Shown piece by piece: positions 24,101-33,099 of a DNA stretch of 64,000 nucleotides (the stretch's first letter is position 1; every line of letters begins with the position of its first letter). The position numbers and the translations under genes were made by a program. Below the pieces are notes generated by a model. That model ran no database searches, had not been told where the DNA came from, and saw nothing but the letters and a program-made list of their open reading frames with translations. The stretch lies in the NCBI GenBank assembly GCA_002943765.1, contig PQWQ01000019.1:186001-250000 (forward strand). The letters are read 5' to 3'. This DNA comes from Psoroptes ovis (Eukaryota; Arthropoda; Arachnida; Sarcoptiformes; Psoroptidae).

Positions 24101-24303
24101 TGAAATTGGCTGCGTAACCTTTCCAGTGGTAATAATAATGATGAATTGGGCGTCATAAACCTTGAAAGGTTGTCATAATATTCATTAATTGCTTTTGCTT
24201 CATCTTCATCTTCATCATCATCACCATTAATCATGGTCATTAATGTTATGATTGAATTTTCATTTGAAATTTTCAATTTTCTTCTTTTTGATTTTATTGT
24301 CAT
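9102..24303 (-). CDS. Rdl: RDL/GRD-type GABA-gated chloride channel subunit (8 coding exons)
   Basis: A pentameric Cys-loop, ligand-gated chloride channel subunit of the neuronal plasma membrane. The coding exons in order are 24303-23489, 21160-21072, 20213-20146, 19826-19517, 19390-19247, 14815-14691, 10461-9904 and 9803-9102. All junctions are GT-AG and keep frame, giving 936 aa. The Cys-loop is C407-C421 around PMNLQYFPMDRQ. Loop C is STGNYSRL. M1 lies at ~493-515, M2 at ~521-543 (PARV start, typical of anion selectivity), M3 at ~551-579 with LGTCFVM, and M4 at ~903-921. The 2' residue of M2 is Gln525, not the usual Ala. The M3-M4 loop is unusually long, with Ala, Ser, Asn and His runs. 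The N-terminal ~270 residues are low complexity with two hydrophobic stretches (109-128, 148-167), so the real start may be a later Met (e.g. residue 90). RDL versus GRD needs a phylogeny; the channel class is certain. Confidence 0.93.
10875..10893. repeat. GC-rich hairpin with GCCCG...CTCGGGC core
   Basis: GCCCG pairs with CGGGC around TGCCACACT. On the minus strand it continues with TTTTCC and a GAAAACCGACAG stretch resembling the copies at 13813 and 27359. This may be one dispersed sequence family; homology is judged by eye only. Confidence 0.35.
11942..12558. repeat. 44-bp tandem repeat (minisatellite)
   Basis: About 14 head-to-tail units with a 44-bp period. The landmark CCACGTACTATAGCC recurs at 11960, 12004, 12048, 12092, 12136, 12180, 12224, 12268, 12312 and 12356. 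Most units carry the palindrome TTTTTCGAAAAA. The first ten units are nearly identical; the last four (from ~12400) are degraded, which suggests expansion from one side. Confidence 0.95.
13270..13349. mobile_element. Mariner-like miniature element (type B), intronic
   Basis: An 80-bp foldback with left end TTAGATTGTCCGATAAG and right end CTTTTCGGACAACCTAA, around a CTACGATATAATCGGC centre shared with the copy at 842. TA precedes it; the right flank is AA. It lies in the receptor intron. Confidence 0.86.
13813..13830. repeat. GC-rich hairpin with GCCCGAG...CTCGGG core
   Basis: CCCGAG and CTCGGG pair around a five-base TCTCG-type loop, and an outer ACTGC/GCAGT pairs at 13810 and 13834-13838. 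It resembles the hairpins at 10875 and 27359. No function is known. Confidence 0.35.
14374..14504. repeat. Cluster of three hairpins in a GC-richer intronic patch
   Basis: Three stem-loops lie within 131 bp: GAATCGCCC pairing GGGCGACATTC (14374-14402), AGCTG..TGTGCC pairing GGCACACAGCT with a four-base loop (14407-14434), and GCCGA pairing TCGGC (14484-14504). The patch differs from its AT-rich surroundings. It could be a relic of a mobile element or a structured RNA segment; no protein or RNA family is recognised. Confidence 0.3.
14973..14977. repeat. Target-site duplication of the copia element, left copy
   Basis: ATTAT precedes the 5' LTR and is repeated at 19229-19233 directly after the 3' LTR. 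Five-base duplications are usual for Ty1/copia elements. Confidence 0.93.
14978..15135 (+). repeat. 5' long terminal repeat of the copia element
   Basis: 158 bp, starting TGACG and ending CAATA, so the 3' end is TA rather than the usual CA. It holds a TATA-like GAATATATAATG (~15053-15064) and the poly(A) signal AATAAA at 15122-15127. It looks identical to the copy at 19071. Confidence 0.95.
15136..15149 (+). other. Primer binding site complementary to elongator tRNA-Met anticodon arm
   Basis: GATTATGAGACTGA follows the LTR immediately; with the last LTR base the match is 15 bases. It is the reverse complement of TCAGTCTCATAATCT, the anticodon stem-loop of eukaryotic elongator tRNA-Met (CAT anticodon). 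Copia-group elements are known to prime from a half-tRNA cut in the anticodon loop, usually initiator Met. Use of the elongator tRNA here is inferred from sequence. Confidence 0.8.
15157..19083 (+). CDS. Copia-type Gag-Pol polyprotein, intact
   Basis: A single frame of 1308 aa with no frameshift between Gag and Pol. Gag ends with a zinc knuckle, CX2CX4HX4C, at residues 236-249. The aspartic protease site is D286-S-G. Integrase has the HHCC zinc site (H408 to C436) and a catalytic triad D466, D528, E564, with 35 residues between the last two. Reverse transcriptase has YVDD at D997-D998. RNase H has the DADFANN and AESEFYA motifs near residues 1158-1200. All catalytic residues looked for are present. 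The ATG lies 21 bp past the LTR, just after the primer site. The TAG stop lies 13 bp inside the 3' LTR. The copia family normally has one frame like this; splicing or internal processing would be needed to make excess Gag. Confidence 0.97.
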   Translation: MEPNNSSSVAPSTSFQLSTTSETSTSANVQFQDVKVDRLTNSNYYSWRNLMKFILKENDVWHCISGEEGTEKQKIKTMRILLSSIDDVHRSRFANVEQPNVIWSLLEQEYATTSIAFQTSVFTKLVRLRPDIGSCIKYLDEFKNLINQLQISGFTLPPAIENRLLLANLPEEFDSMITALSMIYKSEEPSFQTIKNEILQFESRYVQRQIVSNKHPSNMIIENEANLANRKNTKFCKYCKINGHVIDECFKLKRKKKNYSVENLNSNFSGLCFNSNNSNLSQTIIDSGANRHYFGDKSVFTSIKRYHDFVKFANGTKAHISGVGSVQLYLKNNLILRLENVFYVPSFRNNLISHCLLMKEKNVTKIIIDNNKSSFYNNEQLLLHTVNDNDMTVLELENNFSAMSCLLHEKFGHPGIEKTRRIHQMLKIPIQTIENCDVCLSSKFKSLPYPESSSISSAPLELIHFDVCGPLEESYERFKYFVLFTDDFSRYTLSYFLKNRSEIFEIFVQYKNMIENLLDRKIKTIRSDNAREFLSFKFKNFLKQCGIRHQLSVPYCHQQNGTAERMIQKITTMARSLLLQSNSPTRLWPQAIGTAVHIANRSPHKRINDIPFNKIFKKYPNVKHFHVFGSTAYSLVRKKSKFHATSKKCVFVGYSFDCKAFRLFDPNSRTIFVERNVKILDGDYYFKNHNLSSDDRNEFARNDISNLFSLCYPIQESEQVIPSTSNDISTNNDPVNNDDSTNNDLVNDNDSTITEVEESGRNKKLVREMKYLDQSAIINDGRRYPLRNTNVDVNFVDGNEVKVPNNYNEAISSDQKENWIAAMNDELNSFSKNQVFEEIDERNCDKKPLSSRWVFTLKKDEYDRIIKYKARFVIRGDNQQHSIDYNEIFSPVANITTLRVVLTIAAAKNYCLSHLDVNTAYLHADLEETIYVKPPVGFANDGKLWKLHKSVYGLKQSARNWFFHLNKILCNDFIQSKNDSCLYKHKTYDLFVLVYVDDILVAHQKREHFDMVFNLLSKKLSIRNLGNIKKFCGLEIVKKVDGFHVSQKKFLDELVREFKIDTLGKFPKTPLQAFDLDENSPVFSDGSLCRRLIGSIQYLTRSRPDVCASINVLSTKMQNPTVQVWNGAKRILAYLQGTRDYELVLGKFNDHPLEIYSDADFANNKSRKSISGILINVYGSAIYWASSKQKCVAISTAESEFYAASLGLSEGLWIQRLLIDFNIVPSVFPIYIDNKSTIKMIENGQMGQSKHIDVRAHFIQDYVQKKYCKLSYLQSDDMLADCLTKPIKLSNLNFIVNKIMRFRRGDEI
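19063..19070 (+). other. Polypurine tract of the copia element
   Basis: AGGCGGGG ends directly at the TG of the 3' LTR, the position where plus-strand DNA synthesis is primed in LTR elements. It is short and interrupted by one C. Confidence 0.6.
19071..19228 (+). repeat. 3' long terminal repeat of the copia element
   Basis: 158 bp, TGACG...CAATA, apparently identical to the 5' copy. It contains the polyprotein stop codon (19081-19083) and an AATAAA at 19215-19220. It is followed by ATTAT (19229-19233) and then, 13 bp on, by the splice donor of the receptor exon. Confidence 0.95.
21755..21835. mobile_element. Mariner-like miniature element (type A), intronic
   Basis: An 81-bp palindrome with TA flanks, TTAGGTTGTCCCATAAG and CTTATGGGACAACCTAA. 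It is very close in sequence to the copy at 7338, with the same CGAATGAAAAA centre. It lies in the first large intron of the receptor gene. Confidence 0.88.
22396..22528. repeat. Direct repeat CCAGGTAAATCCGGGG flanking a miniature element
   Basis: CCAGGTAAATCCGGGG occurs at 22396-22411 and again at 22513-22528. The type A element at 22424-22504 sits between the two. The copies may be an older tandem duplication that was then split by the insertion. Confidence 0.75.
22424..22504. mobile_element. Mariner-like miniature element (type A), intronic
   Basis: An 81-bp foldback with TA flanks, TTGGGTTGTCCGATAAG at the left and CTTATCGGACAACCTAA at the right, with a T-rich loop. It shares the CCGATAAG variant with the copy at 1519. 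Confidence 0.87.
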
Positions 24304-24336
24304 AATTGAATATGATTCCAGGTTAATCAATAGTCT

Positions 24337-24339
<3 letters not shown>

Positions 24340-24405
<66 letters not shown>
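24340..24405. repeat. (GA)n microsatellite
   Basis: An uninterrupted GA repeat of about 66 bp, 37 bp upstream of the first in-frame ATG of the receptor gene. On the transcribed strand it reads as a CT tract in the probable leader or promoter. Such tracts are often length-variable. Confidence 0.95.
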
Positions 24406-24409
<4 letters not shown>

Positions 24410-27358
24410 TTTGATTAATTCATCAATTAATCAATGAATAATTGAATAATCATACGATGAATCAAAGACAATACCCTGTTGGATGAATCGAATTTTTATT
24501 TTAAAATTTAATTGGCCATTTGACGAAATTTTTCAGCGAAAAAATTCAGCTGAATTCATCAGAAATATTCAAATATTCTAAATGAGAAATAAGAAATAAG
24601 AATCAAATTCAATTAATTCAATTGTCATTGAAAAAAAAATATCAAAGAAAATTCAAGAATTCAATTCAAAAGTTTCTTGAACAAATTCACTTTAAACATA
24701 ATTCAATGACATTCGGCTTTGCGAAATCATCAAAAAAACATTTGAAATATCATCAATTTGAAGATTTGAATTTGAATAAATTCTTATTGAATTATGAACA
24801 AACGAAACACATGCAAAGAAAGATTAGAGATTGTCAACGAAAATTGAAGAAGACAATTGAATAAGAATCACTTGATCAAATGATAATAATTCAAAAATTT
24901 CAAAAAGTTTTTCTTGGGAAATGAAACTCTAAAATTTCCAAGTGATCAATGTTGTTGAATTTTATCAATTTTAGGAATTTTTATTGATTTTAAGGCCTTT
25001 GATCTTCAAGGATTTTCGATTGGCTTTCAATAAAAAAAAATAGAAGAAATTCAAAGCCGTTACAATTCATGAATTTCAAAAAATTTCATAAATTCTGACA
25101 AATATGTCAAATCAATTTGTCTTCGAGATTATTTGTTTTAGGGATTATTTGAGGATATTGAATTATGAATCGTGGAAATTCTGTGCTTGTGCGATTCTGT
25201 TTTGCATATTTTCATTTGCACCATCGAATCGAATAAATTTCCATCCAAGAGAATTGAACAAATGATTTCAAATTTTGATGACCGTAAATTGTTTCAAATT
25301 TTTCACCCAATTTTTCATGTTTAAGACAAAATTTGACTCGCTCAAGGCCCTCAGGCCTAGGGCCTTTGGGCCCTATGAATCAGTGATGAACTCATAAGTT
25401 GATTTCAATTAATTTTTCAGTTTTTTATGAAGAAAAATCTGGAAAATTTGAAAAAATTGTCAAAATTTCACAATTCGAGAATTTCGAATTCAAAGAAAAA
25501 TTCGAAATTCGAATCATTAGAAACATTTTTTTTTCCAAAGAATTTCTGAGAAATTTTCTCTTCATTTTTTTTCCGAAGAACTTTCTTTGAAATCAAAGAG
25601 TTAATTCAATTTAAGTCTTTTTGATTTTCTCTTTTTCTCTGTGTAGAATAAATCAAAGAATATGTCATATTCTCGAAAAACATTTGATTAAATCTGATTT
25701 TCTTTGGAAAATTCTTCAGAAATAAATTTCGAAGACGATTCAGTACACAATTTCTTCAATTTGAAAAATATTCTCGGGAATTTTCAATTATTTTTTGAAG
25801 CAATTATTTTTTCCCGGTAATTTCTTATTACTTTGTACTAGAGTTTCACTCAAAATAATAATAATAATTATTCATATAATAAAAATGCTTAATGTTTATA
25901 AATAAAACAAAACAAAAATTCAAATCAAATTCAATTCAAAATCAATAATCAAATGTGAATCAAATGTAAATTAATGTAAATAATGTATTTTTGGTGAATT
26001 ATAATAATTACAGCCGAATAAATTGGCCAAAATTTGCCCGATTCGAAAATAATTTCATTTAATTCATCTTGAATTAATCTTAAATTTGACCATGGAGAAT
26101 TCATTTCATTTATTTATTCATTGATTCATTACGAATTTGAAGGAAAATATTGGTCATTTTACATTAAAGCACATACGTTTGATTTGTATTGGCATTTGTT
26201 TTACCGAAGCACACACATTATTCAATCCTCATACATGAACAATATTCGTAAGAATTCGTATATTCAAAAACGTCCATCGAAGAGCTTATGAAATATATAC
26301 GAATTGACACACATTTTTTTTATTTATTCATGTTCACATTTGTTGGATGATGGATCATTTGTTTTTATTATGCTATTTTTCAGCTGTTTGTTTGCTTGCT
26401 TGCTTGCTCAATTGCAAAATTCAATCATCATTAATAATTAAACACATATCTTTGTATGTTCCCCCGTACAAAAAGAAATTTTGGTCATTTCAAAATACCA
26501 AAATGAACACCGAAAATACTTAATAATACAAAATCACAAAAAAAAATCATAGGGTCCTTGAACACACACAATAGGTGATATTTATATTCAATATTTTTTG
26601 GTGGTATTTGAAGATGATTCTGTTGAATTCAGGCAGAATCTCTACAATATTTTCTCTTAGATTCTGTAGAATTCTGATATCCATGATTCAAGGAAACTTT
26701 CAAGTCACAATTCTTTAAGAAATCTATGTTCGAGAATTGACAAAAACTATATCAGAAATGAGTACAGTTTGAGCCCGTTGGACCCTACCAACCCTTCAAG
26801 CAGTTCACTGCCCTTTTTTCAAATTATCGAACCCTTTGAAACCATCTTTGTTTCATTTTTCAAACCCTGCAGGAATTTCGACGAAAATTTTTTTTCCGGG
26901 GCACTTTTTCGTTATTTTTGCTTTTTTTCAACGCTAAGCAATTTCACACCTCAAATGAATTTAATGAATTTTGAAAAATTGAAAAATTATCAAAGAAAAA
27001 TTAATGAAAAATAAATGAAAATTGAAATTTCATTAAAATATTATCAATCAACCAGAAAAAATTGAAAATTAAAAATTTTTTCTCCAAAAATTTTTTCCAA
27101 TGAAAAAATCCATAAAAAATATTTTCATCAATTTTTTTTTATTTTTTTTTTTTTCTGGTTGGTTACAATCACAAAGCACCAAACAAACACTTATGTGTGT
27201 GTACCCATATATATGTACACCAAAGAACAAACAACCAACACACACAAAGCAAACACAGTGAAAAAAATTGAACCAATTTGACCGCAATAACGGTCGCCAA
27301 CTTTTTAAAAAAAATCTCCATTTAAGCGGTCGACTTTCTATACAGAACAGTGGCGATT

Positions 27359-27376
27359 GCCCGAGTGAGGCTCGGG
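27359..27376. repeat. GC-rich hairpin with GCCCGAG...CTCGGG core
   Basis: CCCGAG and CTCGGG pair around TGAGG, followed by TTTGGCAG. It resembles the intronic hairpins at 10875 and 13813. On the minus strand all three continue with a TATAG/GAAA...CGAC-like stretch. Confidence 0.35.
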
Positions 27377-29681
27377 TTTGGCAGAATTCAAACAACAAAA
27401 ATCATGACGACAAAATCCGTTGGTGAACGCTAAAGCGTTCGGAGAAAAAATGATTGAAAAAAACAATTTAAAAACACCAACCATTCATTCGTTTATTTGT
27501 AATTTTTTTTCCACTCATTCTTCTGTTTCATTTCAGCACTTTTAAAACGTTTTCCTTCAGAAATATTTTCCTAAGAAAACGAAACAAAGCAACGAAAAAA
27601 AAAAATGGTGGAAAAATTATTAATTCTTATGATGACAATAATAACAATAACAACAATAGATCATGCAGAACCATAGGTTCTATGGCCTAAAATGAAATTC
27701 TGTGGAATTTGAAACTTCATTGAATATAACTTGAATTTTTGCTGAATATTCTTGTTGTTCGCGCGAATCTTAGAATCTTTTCGGGGAAAAAAAATGTCAA
27801 AATGTCATCACAAAAGACTACGGGAATTAGTTCAGGTTTAGGCACCAGTAAATAAGGATTTTTAAGGAGAATTTGGTCCGTTGAATTTCGTGCTATTTCG
27901 CAGCAACAAAAGCAGCGCAATGGCCACTGGCCATCGGCTACCCGGTTGACAATGATGGATCGATTCGGTGAATGAATGAATGAATGAATTCAATGAAATG
28001 GACAGGATGGAATGGAATGGATGAATGAATAATTGAATTGAATCGAAGGGGAGTGAATTCAATTTCAGAGAAATTTCTAATTATTTGATTAACAGGGTTT
28101 CGATTAACATTTGTGAAAAGAAAAAAATGTGCGAAATGTGACATATGGCAATGTGTGTGACATGTGGAAATAGGACAAGTGGAAATGGTACACATACTGA
28201 TCAAGAAATCAACTTAATGCTTAATCAATGAATTCAAGATATTCAATTATTTTGGCACAGAAATTTAGCCTAAATTGACCTAAAATGGCCTCGAAGAAAA
28301 TTGAATTAAAACCCCGAAAGGGTTGATGAGCATCGAAATTCATCGATGAGCTCAAAGCATCAGAATTCATTTGGCCATGTTGTTGTTGTTGATTGAATTG
28401 GAAAATGTCAAACATTTATCAAATGAATGAAAGAGTTGAACCAAATTGAATCGAAATTGAATGATTAAATAATTCAAAGAATGGTAAGAATCGATGATAA
28501 TTGAATCAATTTAATTGAATACAATTAATCAATTCAATTAATCTATTCAATTGATAAATTGATTAAATTATCCCAAAGGGCACCTATCGAGTTTAATCTA
28601 ATCATTCATTTAAACATAATTGAATTTCAATCAAGAATTTCTCAAAACCAAGGAGAAACTCGAAGAGTTTTAATGAAATTCCCAAAGAAAATCTTTGGAA
28701 AATCTTCAGAATTTCTTACATCTGATAAATCTAAATCAAAAATTCAACAAATATCAAGGGTATGGGCCTTTTTTCGCCCAAAATTAATCGTTCGAAAAGA
28801 CCCATTAAGTCTTTGAGATTATTTGTTTGTTTATTTTGGTATTTCAATTAAAAATTTTTAATGTAAATTAACAGAATTTTTTTTTACGAACAGATTCAAA
28901 TTTCATAAATTTCAGATCGTAAAACAAAGCAAAAAAAATCAATTATCGATTTGTTTACTTGGGGACAAACAACAATCAAGAATAACACAAATACACAAAT
29001 AAATACACACATGCAGAGACAATTCGTCGATTCAGAACCCTGGAAATTCAAGGCTCTGAAAATTCAGGATTTTAGAATTTCAATTAACGACAATTTCGTT
29101 GAAGAATTTCGACAACGAATCCATGTCAATGAAGATAACGAGAGAGAGAGATACAAATATTCAGTGAAATTATTTCATTTTCACTTCGAGAAAATCTTTC
29201 CGTTTTTCACCAAGAAAAAATTTGTGGAAAACAAGATTGAAACAATCATGTTCTTACAGAGTGAGAATCAATTTGAAACGAGTAAATTATCTCTCGGAAA
29301 TTACTAGTTGAAATGTTTTCGTTCATTTAAGAAATTATTCAAAGGAAAATTTTCAAAAATTCAAAGGGAAAACCCTGTGAATTATTTCAGGGAATATTCC
29401 ATTATTCGAGTCTTTTATAGAAATATGAAAATTATTTTTTCAAAAATTATCTTTTAAAAACGAAGGAAATTTTTCGGGAAATTCTTTTTGGGAAAATTTC
29501 TTCAGAAATTTTTTCTAGAATTTTAAAAGTTGAACATGGTTCAAAAACATCATGTCGTTGATGATGATGATGATGGCAATATAAATGATGGAATGAAAAA
29601 AAGCGAAGAAACAAGAATTAAGTAACGAAAGGGTTAAATTGTTTCAATTGATTAGAATCAGTTTTATATTCATCTTAAATA

Positions 29682-29761
29682 TTTGGTTGTCCCATAAGTT
29701 CTTGCCGTTTTTTGAATTGAAAAAAATTTAAAAAACGGCAAGAACTTATGGGACAACCTAA
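29682..29761. mobile_element. Mariner-like miniature element (type A)
   Basis: An 80-bp palindrome with left end TTTGGTTGTCCCATAAG, right end CTTATGGGACAACCTAA and TA flanks. The arms pair almost perfectly outside an A/T loop. Confidence 0.88.
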
Positions 29762-30168
29762 TAATACAAATAATAATGAATGCATGACAATATGCCTGAT
29801 GATTGTCTGGTGGTGGTGTATGTAGAATATTTTGCATAATTTCAATATATGTTCAATATTTCAATTTCCATTGATTAATTCATCGATTAATTGATTGATT
29901 AATTATTCAAATTTCGTTGATTATTCAGTTAATCAATTAATTAATTAATCCATCAATTAATCAATTAATTGATCGATTAATTGATTAATTTCTCTGTGTT
30001 TTTTCAATTCATATGTCCCTTGGAATTATCTTTGCAAATATCGTTTCCAAGGAAAAAAGTTTCTTTGGCCAATTTTTGGCCAATTCCTCTTAATCACCTA
30101 CAAAATTACTGTTTGTTTATCAAGTTTTGCAATATGTCCATTTTCCATTCAATATATATGGCTAAATA

Positions 30169-30251
30169 TTAGGTTGTCCCATAAGTTCTTGTCGTTTTTT
30201 AAATTTTTTTTTTTCATTCGAAAAACGGCAAGAACTTATGGGACAACCTAA
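30169..30251. mobile_element. Mariner-like miniature element (type A)
   Basis: An 83-bp palindrome, TTAGGTTGTCCCATAAG and CTTATGGGACAACCTAA, with TA flanks and a T-rich loop. The next copy is only 179 bp away. Confidence 0.9.
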
Positions 30252-30429
30252 TATTTGGCATTTATTTGCTGGCAAATATTTACTTTGAATATTTGATTCT
30301 TTTGAATATCAAATAAATGAAATATTTCCATGGAATAAACAAGAATAAAACGAAAAATTCTTTTGATTATTGATTATCGTCACTATTTTCTTATGGAATT
30401 CATATTTTCTTATGAAAAATGTAAATCTA

Positions 30430-30507
30430 TTAGGTTGTCCCATAAGTTCTTGCCGTTTTTTAATTTTTTTTGATCAAAAAACGGTAAGAACTTATGGGAC
30501 AACCCAA
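30430..30507. mobile_element. Mariner-like miniature element (type A)
   Basis: A 78-bp palindrome with TA flanks, TTAGGTTGTCCCATAAG and CTTATGGGACAACCCAA, with a shortened loop around GATCAAAAAACGG. Confidence 0.89.
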
Positions 30508-30858
30508 TATTTTGCTAATATTGGAAATAAATTAATAAATATTTTTCTCCAATCATTTGATTTTCACATACATTTTTGATTCGATTCATTCGATTATTCA
30601 TAAAAATCCATGTTGATTTACATTTAATAAAGTAAGAAGGAAAATATGAAATTGATACAAGTAAAACCTATGGTAGTTATATCACTTTGCACATCCATAT
30701 TGTATATTGTACAGGCATCTATAGCCCTGTTTAGTACATATTCCTTGGCTCCATTATCATCATCATCATCATCATCATGATCATGAAGAGTATATTAATC
30801 ATCAATTATATGTATGTGTGATATGGTCTATCTGAGTGTATAGAATATGTATGAATGT

Positions 30859-30890
30859 GCTGTCCGGAAAGTTCTTGCCGATTTTCATGA
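30859..30890. mobile_element. Truncated mariner-like miniature element (type C)
   Basis: Only one end remains: GCTGTCCGGAAAGTTCTTG followed by CCGATTTTCATGA, matching reversed type C copies such as 3880. The other half is missing. The sequence stops 6 bp before the inverted repeat starting at 30897. Confidence 0.7.
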
Positions 30891-30896
30891 TGCAAG

Positions 30897-31763
30897 AATT
30901 AATTATCGAGAAATAATTATAAATAAGATTTTGTAATTTGGTAATTTATCTGTGTTAACAATAGTCTTATATGATATTTTGTAAATTTCGTTTTTTGCTG
31001 ATTCAAATATTTCCCAGACTGTTGTAAGTCATGAATGATCAATGAATTCTAGTCAATTTCTGGTCATTCAGAGATAGCCGAATCGCAGAATATCGCAGAA
31101 AATGCATCGAAATCAAATTTTCAAAATGATTAATTTCCTATTGATTTCCATTGATAATATTAATAATTTAATATTCATAATTATCTATTATTGAATCATT
31201 TTATAAGTATTTTTGAATGATTATTATTATTATCGTTTGAATGAAGATGAATCTAAAAGATGATTGCATGGTTTTTACTTTGAAATATTGATACAAATTG
31301 AAAGTAAAGTAATAATTTTGAAAATTTCAAAGGGAGAAATCGAGAAAACCTTGGAAAATTTACAGAGAAAATTTACAGAAATTTTCATTTAACCCTTACA
31401 ATACTTGGTGTTATCGTGGCTGTTATCAGTGTTTTTGAAGAATTTCTTCCGAAGAAATCATTCTTCACAATCCCATCGCATAGAATCGATGCTCATTTAT
31501 TTCTTTGATTTTTTTTTCGATTCTTTGATTCATTGATAATATCAACTAAGAATTACAACCAAGAACTCAGATTGAAAAATGGCGTGTCGTGTGAAAAATT
31601 TCCGGAGAAATAAAAGTGTTTAACGATTTTTTCTTGTATTATTATTGAGTTGTCTCATAAGTTCTTGCCGGTTCTTATTGTAGAAAATCATTGGAAAATC
31701 GGCAAAAACTAATGGGACAACCTAATACATGAGTGAAACTAATTTTCCTTAAAGTAATTCAGT
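30897..31763 (+). repeat. Long inverted repeat, left arm (867 bp)
   Basis: This arm is the reverse complement of 33100-33966. Both arms are exactly 867 bp, and in the segments I compared the only difference is one T/C near the outer end (ATTATCGAG versus ATTACCGAG). No indels were seen. The arm contains a whole miniature element (31645-31725) but no coding region. Arms are 1336 bp apart. It may be a recent inverted duplication, a foldback element, or an assembly error. Confidence 0.95.
31645..31725. mobile_element. Mariner-like miniature element (type B) in the left arm
   Basis: An 81-bp copy with left end TTGAGTTGTCTCATAAG and right end ACTAATGGGACAACCTAA, with TA flanks. The same element, with the same private changes, is present reversed at 33138-33218, so it was inside the segment when it was duplicated. 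Confidence 0.87.
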
Positions 31764-32139
31764 GAAATTCTTTTTGAAAATTTTCAAGAAAATTTCCTTA
31801 GAAATTTCGTTTTCGATGAATTCCTTTCGATGATTTCGAAGATGTGCTTTCGAATTTGTGTTTAATATGATTACGTACGTGTATTCGTTATGTGCTGTGT
31901 GAATGTAATCGATTTTGGTGGCGAACGAAAAATTCCTGTTCGAAAAAAACAAATGACATGTCACATTTAACCCCTTTCACTTTCATTAATTTTTATTATT
32001 CCTTTATTTTTTCGAATATTTACAAAAATATTGAAAATTTCTCAATTGAAAATCAATTAAGAAATGTTTCTAAATGCTTTTCTCAAAGATCATTCGACGA
32101 AAAAAGCAAATATTAAAACAAATATGTACACATTGAATA

Positions 32140-32222
32140 TTTGGGGTTGTCCGGAAATTTTTGTCGATTTTCAATGAACATTCCTTTGATTTATGCGACA
32201 AAAATTTTTCGGACAAGTCCAA
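32140..32222. mobile_element. Mariner-like miniature element (type C, reversed, decayed)
   Basis: A ~83-bp copy with left end TTTGGGGTTGTCCGGAAA and right end TTTTTCGGACAAGTCCAA. The terminal repeats have insertions and substitutions and the right flank is TT, so this copy is old. It lies in the spacer of the long inverted repeat. Confidence 0.75.
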
Positions 32223-32264
32223 TTGTTGACATTGCAAACACTTATCATTATTTGCTTTTAAATA

Positions 32265-32344
32265 TTGGATTGTCCCATAAGTTTTTGCCGATTATATCGT
32301 AGGAAATTATGGGAAAAACGGCCAGAACTTATGGGACAACCCAA
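32265..32344. mobile_element. Mariner-like miniature element (type B)
   Basis: An 80-bp copy with left end TTGGATTGTCCCATAAG, right end CTTATGGGACAACCCAA, TA flanks and centre TTATATCGTAGG. It lies in the spacer of the long inverted repeat, 42 bp from the previous copy. Confidence 0.88.
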
Positions 32345-33099
32345 TACATAAATGTTTCAAATATTTTAATATTTACTTAATCGTATTTGTTTGTATATTT
32401 TTGTAATTAATTTACAATTTTTCGAATAATAATCGCCTCTTTGAATATTGATGAAATAATGAAATATCGAACATTTCATTGCTCAAAGATCAATCATCGA
32501 TCGATGTTTGAATGATATTCAATTGTGTGTCAGTGCTGCCACTGTTGCTGCTGCTTTGGCTGCTTATGCTGCCTCTGTCAGATCAAATTATCGTAAAACA
32601 AAAGAATTTAATCAAAGAATACTCCTGTATATTTTCTATCAGTGAAATAAATCCAAATAAATGAATAAATCGAATGAATATTGATAGGAATTGCTGCACA
32701 CGCAAATCAATTTGATCAATTTGATCAATTTTTCTTCGTATTTTTATTGTTTTATTTCATTTTGTTCATTTCGTTCATTTTATTTATTCTCTTAGGTACA
32801 ATCGTTCATTTTGTGTTGAAAAGACACATAGAAATCATTATTATTATAATAATTGATAATCATGATGCATGAAATATCAAAATACCAAAAAACCAAAATG
32901 ATAATAATTGTTTTTTGAATCGAAATAATCATATCTTTTTCATTCAAAACAACCAAACAAACAAACACATAAACACAAATCAATTATCATTTGTCATTTG
33001 TCGTTTGTTGTTTTTCGGTTGTTAACATTTGCCTACATATTCGAATAACAAACATTGTTTATTTGAAAATATCTAAATATAAAACTGATTCTAATTCTA

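Noticed and set aside
24304..24330. Extension of the receptor frame to 24330
   Set aside because: The codon there is TTG; the first in-frame ATG is at 24303.
24622..24864. 80-codon Lys-rich frame on the plus strand
   Set aside because: Composition is what AT-rich DNA gives by chance; no start context, domain or neighbour supports it.
28951..29307. 118-codon frame on the plus strand
   Set aside because: Low-complexity AT-rich coding with no recognisable family, and it lies in repeat-rich intergenic DNA.
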